A DNA stretch of 17,169 bases from CAZUCD01 sp964618855 (GCA_964618855.1 CAZUCD010000075.1:1-17169), one strand, 5' to 3'; counted from the stretch's first letter, positions 1 to 8,127 are shown. Translations and numbers: made by a program. Notes: a model not told the origin generated them from the letters alone.

Positions 1-293
1 TGCGATGGCACCACGTCATCGTCCAGGAACAGCAGCACGTCGCCGCAGGCCCGCGCCGCCGCCGCCTCGCGCGCCCTGGCAGCGGTCGAGTCCTCCACCG
101 GCAACAACTCGACCGACCAGCCCGGAAGCTCCGCCTCAGCAAGGACGGCCGCGATGGCCCGCCTGTCCGAACCCGCGGCGACGATCCACTCCGCGGTGGT
201 TTCGTGTGCGAGGCGCGCGAAGGCCGCGGCCATCGTGGCAATGCGCCCAGCCTTCCCCGAAGTGCTGACGATGATGGAAAGTGGTGGCGTCAC
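1..293 (-). CDS. Family 2 glycosyltransferase, N-terminal part (runs off the window)
   Basis: Reading the minus strand from a GTG at 293, the first 97 codons begin V-T-P-P-L-S-I-I-V-S-T-S-G and end near F-L-D-D-D-V-V-P-S. A hydrophobic first strand (LSIIVSTSGK), an alternating helix/strand middle and a closing LLFLDDDV segment are the classic start of the GT-A fold of family GT2. The DDD is the DxD-type motif that binds the nucleotide sugar and metal. Such enzymes transfer a sugar from an activated donor to a glycan or lipid carrier at the cytoplasmic face of the membrane. The acceptor cannot be told because the C-terminus lies outside the window. No ATG lies close upstream, so GTG is the likely start. 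The gene diverges from the membrane protein at 386, which may belong to the same polysaccharide or envelope locus. Confidence 0.85.
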   Translation of the reverse strand, partial: MTPPLSIIVSTSGKAGRIATMAAAFARLAHETTAEWIVAAGSDRRAIAAVLAEAELPGWSVELLPVEDSTAARAREAAAARACGDVLLFLDDDVVPS

Positions 294-385
294 GGGTGTC
301 GTGGATTGAGTCTCGCGGCGCTGGTCACATTCGCGCGGGCAGAGGCTCGCCCCACCCGACCTCCGGCGCAACTCCCCCGACCATC

Positions 386-2137
386 GTGCCCCCCCTCGCG
401 ACCTCGATTCTGCTGACGCTTGCCGCCGCGCTCGTGCTCGAGTTCACCGCCACGGGCCGCAACGGTGGAAGCCCCGCGGCCGTCGTGGCCACACTTGTCC
501 TCGTGGCGGGTCACGCGTGGGCGCTGGGTTTCCGGCGCTGGATTCCCGCGCCCCGATTTGTAATCGGACGCGCAGGCGCCCTGGCTTCGGCATGCGTCGT
601 CGCCCTGCTCGCCCTCGAGACGCTCTCCAACCAGGCATCCACCGTCGCCATGATCCCGGTGCGCGCCCGCGAGGCAGCGCAACTTGGCCAGGTCATCCTC
701 GCGGCCGAGCGCATGAACGCCGGGGGAGCAGTCTATCGTGAGTACCTCCCGATGGAAGGCTACGAGGCTCATGTCTCGGCAATGCCCGGATTGCTCGCCG
801 CCTACCTGATCCCGCGCAACACCGGACTCGACTGGAGGTTCGCCTCCCTCGCGGGAGAGGTCCTCGCGGCCGCGTTCGCCGTGGGCATGCTTGTGCCGTT
901 GTCGCGGCGACCCCGTGCCGGCGCCGCGCTGGCAGCGATCACCGCGGGGTTCCTCGGCATCTTCCTCCTTCCGTCGGCTGCATCCGCCGTTTCGTGGAGC
1001 ACACACGCGCCAATGTGGGCGGCAACAGCGGCGTTCAGCGCCGGCCTCGTCTGGGGGATGCCCACCCTGGCGGGAATCGCCGCGGGGGTGCTCGCAGCGA
1101 TGTCCGTGGGCTGGCTCGTGCTGCTTCCCGCGGCGTTCTCGCTCGTTTGGTCAATCCACCGCGAAAAGTCGCTTCCGGGCATGGTTCTCGGCGGAGTCAT
1201 CGCCGTCTCGGCACTCATGACCGCGCGCCCCGAGTTTGCCCCATTCCTTGCCGGAGTGGTCGGCGGGCCGATGCTGATGGCGGATCCGAGGCAGGCGGCG
1301 GACCTCGAGCCGTGGCTGTTCCCGACGCTCACGGGGGCGTTGACGACGTTCAAGCTGGCGCCGCCGCTGCTGGTGTGGGCGGGCCTTTGGGCGCTTCGCG
1401 CGGCCTGGGTCATCGCTCGGGGCAGCGAACCTTCCCGGGCGCTCGAGCACTTCGCCCTGGCGGCGTTCATCGTGCTGATCTGCGGACCTGCAACGATGCG
1501 GTTTGACCTGCTCTCGATGGCACTGCTCGCGGCGGGCCTGCTCTCGGCCCAGGTCACAATGCTCGCGGATGCGAGCCCCCACGAGTCATCCGGTCCCCTC
1601 GTGCGCGCAACGCCGGCACTCGCGACCGTCGCGGCGGCAACGGTCATTGCGGCCCCGGTCATGTGGCGACTTGCCCGTCCCCATCCGCTCTCGCTCGACC
1701 TGCGCGCCAATGCCGCCCAATCGAACGGTGAACACCTGCTCTCCGGCTGGCACGAACCCCCCGGTGCATCAGGGACGTGGGCGAGGGCTCCCCACGCCGA
1801 AGTTGCCTTTCCCGTCTCGCGCCACGCACCCGCGACCATCGAGGTCGAGCTCTCCGTCCCACCGGGAGAGTTCACGCCCTACAACCCCATCCGCATCTAC
1901 CTGAACCAGAGACGCGTGGGGGAGTGGGTCGCAGAGCCCGGCCAACGGTTCACGGCGGTCATTCCCGTCCGCGATCCCCGGATGTTCATCCGCGGTCCCA
2001 ACGTCCTTTCCTTCGAGGCGGACTGGGCCAAGTCCGAGCGCGAGCTCGGCATCGGCAGCAGCATCAGGCCCATTGCGTTTGCGTATCACGGCCTGAGATT
2101 CACGCCAACCACAGCCAGAGGAGACCAGACTCCGTGA
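386..2137 (+). CDS. Polytopic membrane protein with C-terminal extracytoplasmic beta-rich domain
   Basis: About 583 residues. Roughly residues 5-430 form some 11-13 hydrophobic segments (for example 31-48, 62-82, 150-171, 226-254, 325-345, 352-369, 407-427). A soluble loop at about 95-135 contains A-E-R-M-N-A-G-G-A-V-Y-R-E-Y. Residues 440-575 are non-hydrophobic and strand-rich, beginning L-L-S-G-W-H-E-P-P-G and including I-R-I-Y-L-N and F-E-A-D-W. This layout (many helices, an early acidic loop, a beta-sandwich tail) resembles GT-C type glycosyltransferases, but I see no firm catalytic motif, so the function is left open. The reading frame is open back to an ATG at 281, but that would overlap the divergent glycosyltransferase. 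GTG 386 gives a protein that starts with its first membrane segment. No convincing ribosome binding site supports any of the starts. The stop overlaps the larC start (GTGA). Confidence 0.6.
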   Translation: MPPLATSILLTLAAALVLEFTATGRNGGSPAAVVATLVLVAGHAWALGFRRWIPAPRFVIGRAGALASACVVALLALETLSNQASTVAMIPVRAREAAQLGQVILAAERMNAGGAVYREYLPMEGYEAHVSAMPGLLAAYLIPRNTGLDWRFASLAGEVLAAAFAVGMLVPLSRRPRAGAALAAITAGFLGIFLLPSAASAVSWSTHAPMWAATAAFSAGLVWGMPTLAGIAAGVLAAMSVGWLVLLPAAFSLVWSIHREKSLPGMVLGGVIAVSALMTARPEFAPFLAGVVGGPMLMADPRQAADLEPWLFPTLTGALTTFKLAPPLLVWAGLWALRAAWVIARGSEPSRALEHFALAAFIVLICGPATMRFDLLSMALLAAGLLSAQVTMLADASPHESSGPLVRATPALATVAAATVIAAPVMWRLARPHPLSLDLRANAAQSNGEHLLSGWHEPPGASGTWARAPHAEVAFPVSRHAPATIEVELSVPPGEFTPYNPIRIYLNQRRVGEWVAEPGQRFTAVIPVRDPRMFIRGPNVLSFEADWAKSERELGIGSSIRPIAFAYHGLRFTPTTARGDQTP

Positions 2138-3000
2138 GCCACACCGTTCCCGTCCTCTACATCGACCCTGTCTGCGGATGCAGCGGGGACATGTTCCTCG
2201 GAGCGCTCGTCGACGTCGGCGCAGACTTCGAGGCGCTCAGGGGCATGCTGGACCGGCTGTGCCTGCCAGGCTTTCGCCTGGAGAAGAAGCAGGAGTTCCG
2301 CCACACGATCGCCGGCACCAAGGTGGACGTGATTGTGGAGGATGCGCCCCACGTCCACCGCAGGGCGGCGGAACTGATTTCCATCGTTGAAAGGTCCGGC
2401 CTCCCCGAACGCGTGCGGACGCGGGCGACCGCCGTGCTGACCCGACTCGCCCAGGCGGAGTCGCTCGCGCACCGCATGGCGCCTGACCAGGTGTACCTGC
2501 ACGAGGTTGGAGGGCTCGATGCTCTCGTGGACATCGTGGGGACTTGCTGCGCGCTCGAGATACTGGACGTTTCGCGCATCTACTCCGGGCCCGTGGCCGT
2601 CGGGACGGGAGTTGTGCGTTGTGCGCACGGGGTCATGCCGCTTCCCGCCCCAGGGACACTCGCGGCACTGGAGGGGATGCCGGTCCGCCGCACGAACTTC
2701 AACCATGAGATGACCACGCCGACGGGAGCGGCCATCATAGGCGCCCTAGCCGTCGGTTTTGCGGAGCCCCTCGTGATGGTGCCGACCCGGGCCGGGTACG
2801 GCGCCGGCACATCCAACCCGCGCGAGTTCGCCAATCTTCTGCGCGTCGTGCTGTGCCAGGTGCCGCCGCGCCTGCTTCCAGCGCACTACCACGGCAAGCC
2901 GATCGAGGCTCCTCAGGCCACCCCAGGCGCAGAGCACGACCCCGACCACGTCCACGGCCACAACCACGGGCACGACCACGCCCACGGGCACGTGCATTAA
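2134..3000 (+). CDS. larC: LarC family protein, short form with His-rich C-terminus
   Basis: A 288-residue protein starting at GTG 2134 inside the upstream stop (GTGA overlap), with AGAGGAG at 2117-2123 as ribosome binding site. It opens L-Y-I-D-P-V-C-G-C-S-G-D-M-F-L-G and carries Y-L-H-E-V-G-G-L-D-A-L-V-D-I-V-G, R-C-A-H-G-V-M-P-L-P-A-P and E-M-T-T-P-T-G-A-A. These are hallmarks of the LarC (DUF111/UPF0272) family. LarC is the CTP-dependent nickel insertase that completes the nickel-pincer nucleotide cofactor of lactate racemase and related enzymes. Full-length LarC is about 400 residues, and its C-terminal part carries the CTP/metal site. Here that part is absent, and the protein ends in a tail with 10 His in its last 21 residues (268-288). 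No larA, larB or larE lies in the window. It may be a metal-handling partner rather than a complete insertase. Family assignment is firm; activity is uncertain. Confidence 0.88.
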   Translation: MSHTVPVLYIDPVCGCSGDMFLGALVDVGADFEALRGMLDRLCLPGFRLEKKQEFRHTIAGTKVDVIVEDAPHVHRRAAELISIVERSGLPERVRTRATAVLTRLAQAESLAHRMAPDQVYLHEVGGLDALVDIVGTCCALEILDVSRIYSGPVAVGTGVVRCAHGVMPLPAPGTLAALEGMPVRRTNFNHEMTTPTGAAIIGALAVGFAEPLVMVPTRAGYGAGTSNPREFANLLRVVLCQVPPRLLPAHYHGKPIEAPQATPGAEHDPDHVHGHNHGHDHAHGHVH

Positions 3001-3023
3001 CGCCCCTTGGAGCGACTGGACTG

Positions 3024-3050
3024 GCCGCTTCTTTTCGCGGCTTTTTTTTC
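3024..3050 (+). terminator. Rho-independent terminator after larC
   Basis: Stem GCCGC (3024-3028) and GCGGC (3037-3041) enclose an 8-nt pyrimidine-rich loop and are followed directly by eight T (3042-3049). It sits 24 bases past the larC stop and would end the membrane protein-larC transcript. Confidence 0.75.
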
Positions 3051-3078
3051 TTGATGCTGTTGGGCACCGGGCTTCGCC

Positions 3079-3107
3079 ATCCGGACAGTGTCGCATATCC
3101 GGCAGTG
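3079..3107 (+). repeat. Imperfect direct repeat before the TPR gene
   Basis: ATCCGGACAGTG at 3079-3090 is nearly repeated as ATCCGGCAGTG at 3097-3107. The second copy runs into the GGAG ribosome binding site (3107-3110) of the next gene. The 18-base phase could be a regulator site, or chance. Confidence 0.3.
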
Positions 3108-3118
3108 GAGCGCCCGCC

Positions 3119-4324
3119 ATGTCGTACCCCCGTTCCGATGGCAACCGTGCCCAGCCCTTTGCGGTCGAGCTGACCGCGGAGGAGTGGGCCAAGCGCGCGC
3201 AACGCGCGCGATCGGAGGGTGCGTACGAGCTCGCCGTTCAGTGCGGCCGGGAGGCCATTCGCCGTGCACCCATGCACGCCGGCTTCCGCGAACTGTTCAC
3301 CGAAATTCTCTACGAGCGTCTCGAGGTGCCGGCGCGGCAGTCGCTTCGCGGCGCGGCGCCTGCACAGCGCAGCGCCCCGGCCTTCCGACCAGTCGTCAAC
3401 GACCCCGGGTTTGACGAGGAGCAGCTCTGGGAGGAGCCGCCGACACGCCCCCAGCGTACGCCAGCACGCCGCGCGTCGGCGGTCGCGCCCCAGGAGGAGG
3501 CCCCCTCCTCGACTCGGCGCATCCCGGTCCCCGCGCCGCGTTCATTCGCTTCCGCGCCATTGTTTCCTTCTGCCGACGTCGCCGACGACTTCGACTACGG
3601 GGACGAGGCGACGGCCCCGCAGTCCGCACCGCAGGCGCACCACCCGGCGGCGGTGCCGCGCCACCGCGCCCGCCCATCGGCAGGCCGCGCCCTCCGCCCA
3701 ATGGTCGTCTCGATCATCGCCATTGCCATCCTTGGCGGCGCCGTGTTCGGCGTCCACGCAATCGCGGGGGGACGCGGAAGCGACGGCCCGCCCCTCCCCG
3801 AATCGCTCCAGGTCCAGTTGAGCGACGCAAACAAGGCCGTCCTCTCCGGCAACGAATCCAAGGGCGTCGCCGCGCTGCGCGGGGCGCTGAGGGACTTCCC
3901 CGAGCACGCGCGCACCATCAACGCCAGCCTCGCCGTCGCGCTCGAGGCCGAGGCCGCGCGCTCGATCGGCCGCAAGGAGTTCGCCTCCGCCCAGAAGCTC
4001 CTGGACGAGGCGACCACCATCGACCCCAACAGCGCCACCGCATGGGAGAAGCTTGGCGTGGCGAGCCACGAACTCGCCCGCGCCACGAAGGACAGCACCA
4101 AGAAGCGCAAGCTGCTCGACTCTTCAGAGCGCGCCTACCGCCGCAGCCTCGATCGCGAATCGGACAACCCGAAGTCGCTCCTCGGGCTTGCACAGGTCTA
4201 CCAGGCACGCAACGAACGCGACAAGGCGGTCGAGTACTTCAAGGCCGTCCTGGACACCGCACCGAAGAGCCCCGAGGCGCGCACCGCCGACAGCTCCCTC
4301 GCAACGCTCAAGAAGAAGACCTAG
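3119..4324 (+). CDS. Single-pass membrane protein with TPR domain
   Basis: A 401-residue protein; ATG 3119 has GGAG at 3107-3110, eight bases ahead. Residues 15-70 form a short helical region (E-E-W-A-K-R-A-Q-R-A) resembling a lone TPR-like hairpin. Residues 75-190 are Pro/Ala/Arg-rich and probably disordered. One membrane helix spans about 195-217 (M-V-V-S-I-I-A-I-A-I-L-G-G-A-V-F-G-V). Residues 230-400 are TPR repeats: A-W-E-K-L-G-V-A-S-H-E-L-A, S-L-L-G-L-A-Q-V-Y-Q-A-R-N-E-R-D-K-A-V-E-Y and the D-P-N-S turn are typical. No enzyme motif is present. A scaffold role is the usual job of such proteins: a cytoplasmic N-terminus and a periplasmic TPR domain are likely, but the partner is unknown. 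The gene is monocistronic between the larC terminator and the convergent peptidase gene 8 bases away. Confidence 0.85.
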   Translation: MSYPRSDGNRAQPFAVELTAEEWAKRAQRARSEGAYELAVQCGREAIRRAPMHAGFRELFTEILYERLEVPARQSLRGAAPAQRSAPAFRPVVNDPGFDEEQLWEEPPTRPQRTPARRASAVAPQEEAPSSTRRIPVPAPRSFASAPLFPSADVADDFDYGDEATAPQSAPQAHHPAAVPRHRARPSAGRALRPMVVSIIAIAILGGAVFGVHAIAGGRGSDGPPLPESLQVQLSDANKAVLSGNESKGVAALRGALRDFPEHARTINASLAVALEAEAARSIGRKEFASAQKLLDEATTIDPNSATAWEKLGVASHELARATKDSTKKRKLLDSSERAYRRSLDRESDNPKSLLGLAQVYQARNERDKAVEYFKAVLDTAPKSPEARTADSSLATLKKKT

Positions 4325-4332
4325 GCCGCGCG

Positions 4333-5475
4333 CTACCCCGTTCCAAAGGGCACCGCCGACTCGCGGAGGATCGACGCGGCTGCGGTCCCCAGTTCATCGA
4401 GGTCCTGCTTCAGGCGCTGCATGCTCGTGCTCTCGCCGAGACCGCCCTGGCCGAGGAATGCCATCGTCGCGATCAGGTCCTCGCAGTCGGCGAGGGAGAC
4501 GAACTCCGAGTCGATCCGCATCGTCTGCGCGTTCATGTTGTGGTAGTTGCCAAGGGGGACGCAGACGCCGCCGCTCCGCCAGCCGTGCAGCACGAACGCG
4601 GTCGCCTCGCACGAGCCCCCGTCCATCAGGGCACGCTTCACGGGCCTGTGCCCACCACGTCGGGAGAGTTCCGCCGCGGAATCCACCAGCGCCGCTGTCA
4701 CGGCCGGATCAAAAACGGATGACTTGTCCCCCACGCGTATCACGGCCCCCTCGCCCACGGGCGTCTGCGGCCGCGCGGAGGATGTCTCCACCGAGATCAC
4801 CCACGCGTCCCCAGGCAGGTACTCGCGCGCGTCGGGCGAGGCCGCGAGGCACAGCGTCCCCCGGAAACCCGTCTCCTCGGCGCGCGTAAACAGGCCGATC
4901 ATGTTTGCCGGAGAGTCGGACTCCGCGGCACGGCGCAGGGACTCCATGATCATCGAGACCCCGATCAGGTCGTCGCAGGCACGGCTGTGCAGAACGCCGT
5001 CCTTCACCGAATAGGGGGGCAGGTCCCACATCCCCAGCACGGACCCCGACGCGTCGTCCTCGGCCTCCAGAGTGATCGTCCTGTGCCCGAGTGGCCCCAG
5101 CGACTTCACGGACGCCTGCTGCACGCGCGCTGCGACGCCGGGATCCTCGTGCGAGCGGAACAGCCGGACCGGCGAACCCAGGAAGAATGGATCGCCGACG
5201 CCGCCCTCGAACGCGGCATGGACGATGCGCCCGCCGGGATCCACCTGACGAACCACGAAGCCGGGATGGTCCAGGTGCGCCACGAGGGCGACTGGCGGGA
5301 ATGTCGGATTCCCCTTCACGAGGCCGACCCTCCGGTTGCCGAAACGGTCAACCTTCACCGTGGCGCCGGGGATCGCCGAAATCTGCCGGTCGAGTTCCGC
5401 AGTCACCCACCTCTCGCGGTAGGGAGCCGTCGGGCGCATCAGCAAGTCGCACGCATTGGCGAGGAAACGGCTCAT
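4333..5475 (-). CDS. M42 family metallo-aminopeptidase (glutamyl aminopeptidase-like)
   Basis: A 380-residue protein starting at ATG 5475, with GGAGC a few bases ahead. The reading frame stays open upstream to 6123, but that part is antisense to the MscS gene and is not protein-like. The di-metal peptidase motifs appear in order: V-A-H-L-D-H-P-G-F (His67, Asp69), S-R-A-C-D-D-L-I-G (bridging Asp168 or Asp169), T-R-A-E-E-T-G-F-R-G (Glu200/Glu201, catalytic base and ligand), I-S-V-E-T (Glu230) and N-Y-H-N-M-N (His312). Length and motif spacing fit family M42, whose members are large cytoplasmic complexes that trim N-terminal residues from peptides. The usual final motif H-S-x-x-E reads H-N-M-N-A here, so the substrate pocket may differ. 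A gap of 81 bases separates it from the divergent channel gene. Confidence 0.88.
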   Translation of the reverse strand: MSRFLANACDLLMRPTAPYRERWVTAELDRQISAIPGATVKVDRFGNRRVGLVKGNPTFPPVALVAHLDHPGFVVRQVDPGGRIVHAAFEGGVGDPFFLGSPVRLFRSHEDPGVAARVQQASVKSLGPLGHRTITLEAEDDASGSVLGMWDLPPYSVKDGVLHSRACDDLIGVSMIMESLRRAAESDSPANMIGLFTRAEETGFRGTLCLAASPDAREYLPGDAWVISVETSSARPQTPVGEGAVIRVGDKSSVFDPAVTAALVDSAAELSRRGGHRPVKRALMDGGSCEATAFVLHGWRSGGVCVPLGNYHNMNAQTMRIDSEFVSLADCEDLIATMAFLGQGGLGESTSMQRLKQDLDELGTAAASILRESAVPFGTG

Positions 5476-5517
5476 GAAGGTTGCTCCGGACGATGGCTTT
5501 TCCCGAACCTCCACCGG

Positions 5518-5538
5518 GGTCTCGACCGGCGCGAGACC
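5518..5538. promoter_or_regulatory. Inverted repeat in a divergent intergenic region
   Basis: GGTCTCG (5518-5524) and CGAGACC (5532-5538) are perfect complements with a 7-base spacer. They lie between the divergent peptidase and channel genes, 18 bases before the channel start. It could be an operator or an RNA hairpin in the channel leader. No regulator gene is adjacent. Confidence 0.4.
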
Positions 5539-5556
5539 AAACCGCCCGGACACACC

Positions 5557-6444
5557 ATGACCAGCCTGCTCACCGCCATCCTGATCTCCCCCCAGAGGTT
5601 TGACGCCATCCTCGGCGCCCTGACGAGCCCGAGGATGTTCAGCACCTACATCGTCATCCTCGCAGTCTCCCTGCTGCGCATCTTCCTGCTGCGCTGGATC
5701 CACCGCGCACATGGGGAGCCGAGCGAGGAACGGCGCCGGATGATCGTGAACTCGCGGAACTTCTGCTTCGGCCTGTTCCTCGTCGGGATGGTGCTGGTCT
5801 GGGCGTCGGAGCTGCGGACCTTCGCGGTCTCGATAGTCGCAATACTTGCGGCGATCGTCCTCGCGACGAAAGAGGTCATCATGTGCCTCACCGGGACGCT
5901 CGTGCGCTCCGTCTCGAACTCCTATGTCGTCGGCGACCGCGTGGAGATCGGCGCCGTGCGCGGGGACGTGATCGACATCACGCCCCTGGCGACGACGATC
6001 CTGGAGGTGGGACCCGGGCCGACCTTTCACCGCCGGACCGGGCGGACCATTGTGTTTCCAAACAGCCTCCTGCTGACGCAGTCGATCCTGAACGAGACAA
6101 AGATGACCCCCTACATCATCCACTGCATCACGGTGCCGCTGGAGGCGGGGGCGGACTGGCGGCGCCGGGAACAGTTCCTGATCGAGGCCGCAAACGAAGA
6201 GGTGGCGAACTATCAGGAGGAGCTGAAGGAGATGATGCTCAGGTTCGAGCAGGAGTCGGGACTCGATTCACCCACTTCCGAGCCCGCGGTCCACCTGATG
6301 GTCGACGACCCCGGGAAGTTGAAGCTCATCCTGAGGTACCCCGTGTTCTCGCGGCGCAAGGGCCGCTCGCAGGACCGCGTGCTCCGGGCGTACTTGTCCA
6401 GGGTCGAAGCCTCGCAGGCGGGGGCGCCGAATGCAGCGACCTGA
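5557..6444 (+). CDS. MscS-like mechanosensitive ion channel family protein
   Basis: A 295-residue protein. Membrane segments lie at about 28-47, 66-84 and 87-105. The third runs into K-E-V-I-M-C-L-T-G-T-L-V-R, the pore-helix position of MscS. Next comes the beta domain: V-G-D-R-V-E-I-G-A-V-R-G-D-V-I-D-I (125-141) and V-F-P-N-S-L-L-L-T-Q-S-I-L-N (166-179), both standard MscS signatures. The remaining 115 residues are the cytoplasmic vestibule part, with a charged helix near 205-235. MscS-type channels open under membrane tension and release solutes in osmotic downshock, though many short homologues have other ion roles. ATG 5557 has only a weak ribosome binding site; an in-frame ATG at 5638 is a less likely start because it would cut into the first membrane segment. 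The 3' end overlaps the CorA gene by 14 bases, so the two are probably co-translated. Confidence 0.87.
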   Translation: MTSLLTAILISPQRFDAILGALTSPRMFSTYIVILAVSLLRIFLLRWIHRAHGEPSEERRRMIVNSRNFCFGLFLVGMVLVWASELRTFAVSIVAILAAIVLATKEVIMCLTGTLVRSVSNSYVVGDRVEIGAVRGDVIDITPLATTILEVGPGPTFHRRTGRTIVFPNSLLLTQSILNETKMTPYIIHCITVPLEAGADWRRREQFLIEAANEEVANYQEELKEMMLRFEQESGLDSPTSEPAVHLMVDDPGKLKLILRYPVFSRRKGRSQDRVLRAYLSRVEASQAGAPNAAT

Positions 6445-7441
6445 GGAGCGGATCGCATGCTACGCCCAGGCCGGGACGAAGACCCGTCCCGTGCAGATGG
6501 AGGAGGTCCCGCGCGCCCTCGCGGAGGGCGGGCGCGTCTGGGTGGACATCAACGCCCCGACCGATGCCGACATCGCATGGCTGGGCAACACTTTCGGATT
6601 CCATCCCCTCACGCTCTCCGACGTGCGGAACGAACGGACGCGCTCCAAGCAGGAACCCTACGACGACGGCGTCCTCTTCATCGTCTTCAAGGCCCTGAAC
6701 TTCAACCGCGGCCATGACCGCCTCGAGACGATCAACCTCAACATCTTCGTCTCCACCCAGTTCGTCGTGACGGTGCACCGCATGCCCGTGCGCGGCGTGC
6801 GAGACTGCCGCGCGCGCATGGACCGCAGCGGCGACCTCCTCAGCCACTCCACGGGATTCCTCGCCTACGTCCTCATGGACCATGCGGTGGACTACTACCT
6901 CGACCTCCTGAACGAGATCGACTCCTCCATCGAGCGGGTCGAGAACGCACTGTTCGAGAACTCCGCCGATCCCCTCGGCAACGCCGCGAGGAACAGCCGC
7001 CTCGTCGTCCCGCGCATCTTCTCGCTGAAGAAGCGCGTGACCGCCCTGCGCCGATCGCTCCGCCCAAAGCGCGATCTCCTCTCAGAGCTCATCCACACGG
7101 ACTACCCGCAGTTCGACGATGTCTGCCGCACGCACCTGCGCGACGTCCTGGACCACGTGACCTACATCAACGACACGCTGGAGGCGATGCCCGACAACCT
7201 GACAATGCTGCTCGAGTCGCACCTCACGCAGGTGGCCAACCGCCAAAACGAGATCATGAAGATTCTGAGCGTCGTCTCGACGGTCATGCTGCCGCTGACG
7301 CTGCTCGCGAGCATCTACGGGATGAACTTCGCCCACCTGCCCTTCGCGGGCACGGAGTGGGGCTTCTGGGGATTCGTGGGCATCATGGTCGTCGTGGCCA
7401 CCGTCACCCTGACGTTGCTCAGGCGGCGCGGGTTCCTGTGA
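6431..7441 (+). CDS. corA: CorA-like divalent cation transporter
   Basis: A 336-residue protein of the usual CorA size. The N-terminal cytoplasmic alpha/beta domain includes V-W-V-D-I-N-A-P-T and F-H-P-L-T-L-S-D-V. It is followed by a long helical stretch (about 150-270; R-I-F-S-L-K-K-R-V-T-A-L-R-R). Two C-terminal membrane helices (about 277-297 and 312-330) are joined by the loop that begins Y-G-M-N-F (Gly297-Met298-Asn299). The GMN triplet is the selectivity signature of the CorA/Mrs2/ZntB superfamily, which moves Mg2+, Co2+, Ni2+ or Zn2+ through a pentamer. The residues after GMN (F-A-H-L-P-F) depart from the common M-P-E loop, so the exact ion is unsure. The ATG at 6431 lies inside the channel gene with a G-rich ribosome binding site. 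The stop overlaps the next start as GTGA. Confidence 0.9.
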   Translation: MQRPEERIACYAQAGTKTRPVQMEEVPRALAEGGRVWVDINAPTDADIAWLGNTFGFHPLTLSDVRNERTRSKQEPYDDGVLFIVFKALNFNRGHDRLETINLNIFVSTQFVVTVHRMPVRGVRDCRARMDRSGDLLSHSTGFLAYVLMDHAVDYYLDLLNEIDSSIERVENALFENSADPLGNAARNSRLVVPRIFSLKKRVTALRRSLRPKRDLLSELIHTDYPQFDDVCRTHLRDVLDHVTYINDTLEAMPDNLTMLLESHLTQVANRQNEIMKILSVVSTVMLPLTLLASIYGMNFAHLPFAGTEWGFWGFVGIMVVVATVTLTLLRRRGFL

Positions 7442-8127
7442 AGGTCTCGCCTCCCTTCCGGATCGAGAGGCACCTGAAGCACACGCGCGGCTTCTGCTCC
7501 CCGGATGTCATCCTCATGGTGGACGCCACCGGCAAGCGATTCGTCCGCAAGACCTGGGGGGTCCGCCCGGCCTGGGAACGGTCCACCTTTGGCCGATGGC
7601 TCGCGCGAAGGGAGGCCCGCGCCCTGCACAGGCTTCGTGGCATCGAGGGAGTCCCCGAGCTCATCGCGAGACCCGAGTATTGGACCATCGACATGGCTTG
7701 GATCGACACGGCGCCGTTCCCCTGCACGGACAGGCACACGCCCGTGTCCCCCCTCTACTTCGAGCGACTTTGGACGATCATCCTCGAGATGCACCGCCGT
7801 GGGATGAACCATGGAGACCTCCGCCGCAAGAACCTCCTCGTCTTCGCGGGCGACGCGGAGCGCCCAGTCGTGCTGGACTTGACTCAGTCCTTCACGTTCG
7901 ACGATCCGCGGAGCCTCGTTGCGCGTCTCGTCCTTGGCCCTGCCCAGCGCGTGGACCGGCTCAAGTTCCTCAAGATCAAGAATCTCCACGCGCCCGCGGC
8001 CATGACGCGCGAGGAGGTCGCCGACCTCGCGCAGGTGCCCTTGCACGTCCGGCTGGGGCGCGCGCTCCGGCGATACCTGTACCGGCCCGTCAAACGGTGG
8101 CGGGAGGAGCGCAATCCCCACAAGTAG
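7438..8127 (+). CDS. Kinase-fold protein, lipopolysaccharide kinase (WaaP/Kdo kinase)-like
   Basis: A 229-residue protein. GTG 7438 overlaps the corA stop (GTGA), implying translational coupling. The small size and motifs fit a minimal protein-kinase-like fold: F-V-R-K-T-W (Lys38, candidate ATP lysine), R-R-E-A-R-A-L-H-R-L (Glu59), M-N-H-G-D-L-R-R-K-N-L-L (catalytic Asp127, Asn132) and V-V-L-D-L-T (Asp147 in the DFG position). HGDxxxxN rather than HRD is typical of WaaP/Kdo-kinase and RIO-like families, which phosphorylate lipid A core sugars or small molecules. The basic C-terminus (R-A-L-R-R-Y-L-Y-R-P-V-K-R-W-R-E-E-R) suggests binding to the membrane surface. No glycine-rich loop is clear. 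The substrate could be an envelope glycan or a protein; nothing nearby decides this. Confidence 0.72.
   Translation: MKVSPPFRIERHLKHTRGFCSPDVILMVDATGKRFVRKTWGVRPAWERSTFGRWLARREARALHRLRGIEGVPELIARPEYWTIDMAWIDTAPFPCTDRHTPVSPLYFERLWTIILEMHRRGMNHGDLRRKNLLVFAGDAERPVVLDLTQSFTFDDPRSLVARLVLGPAQRVDRLKFLKIKNLHAPAAMTREEVADLAQVPLHVRLGRALRRYLYRPVKRWREERNPHK

Noticed and set aside
802..1875. Minus-strand 357-residue frame opposite the membrane protein
   Set aside because: Ala/Ser/Arg-rich shadow with no motif; the plus frame gives a clean multi-helix protein.
2853..3173. Possible LarC2 reached by frameshift after the His-rich tail
   Set aside because: The overlapping frame gives an Arg/Pro-rich product with no LarC2 features, and the terminator at 3024 would cut the message.
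5476..6123. Minus-strand open extension of the M42 peptidase gene (up to 596 residues)
   Set aside because: It is antisense to the MscS gene, has His/Arg/Asp-rich composition without fold features, and a good start with ribosome binding site exists at 5475.
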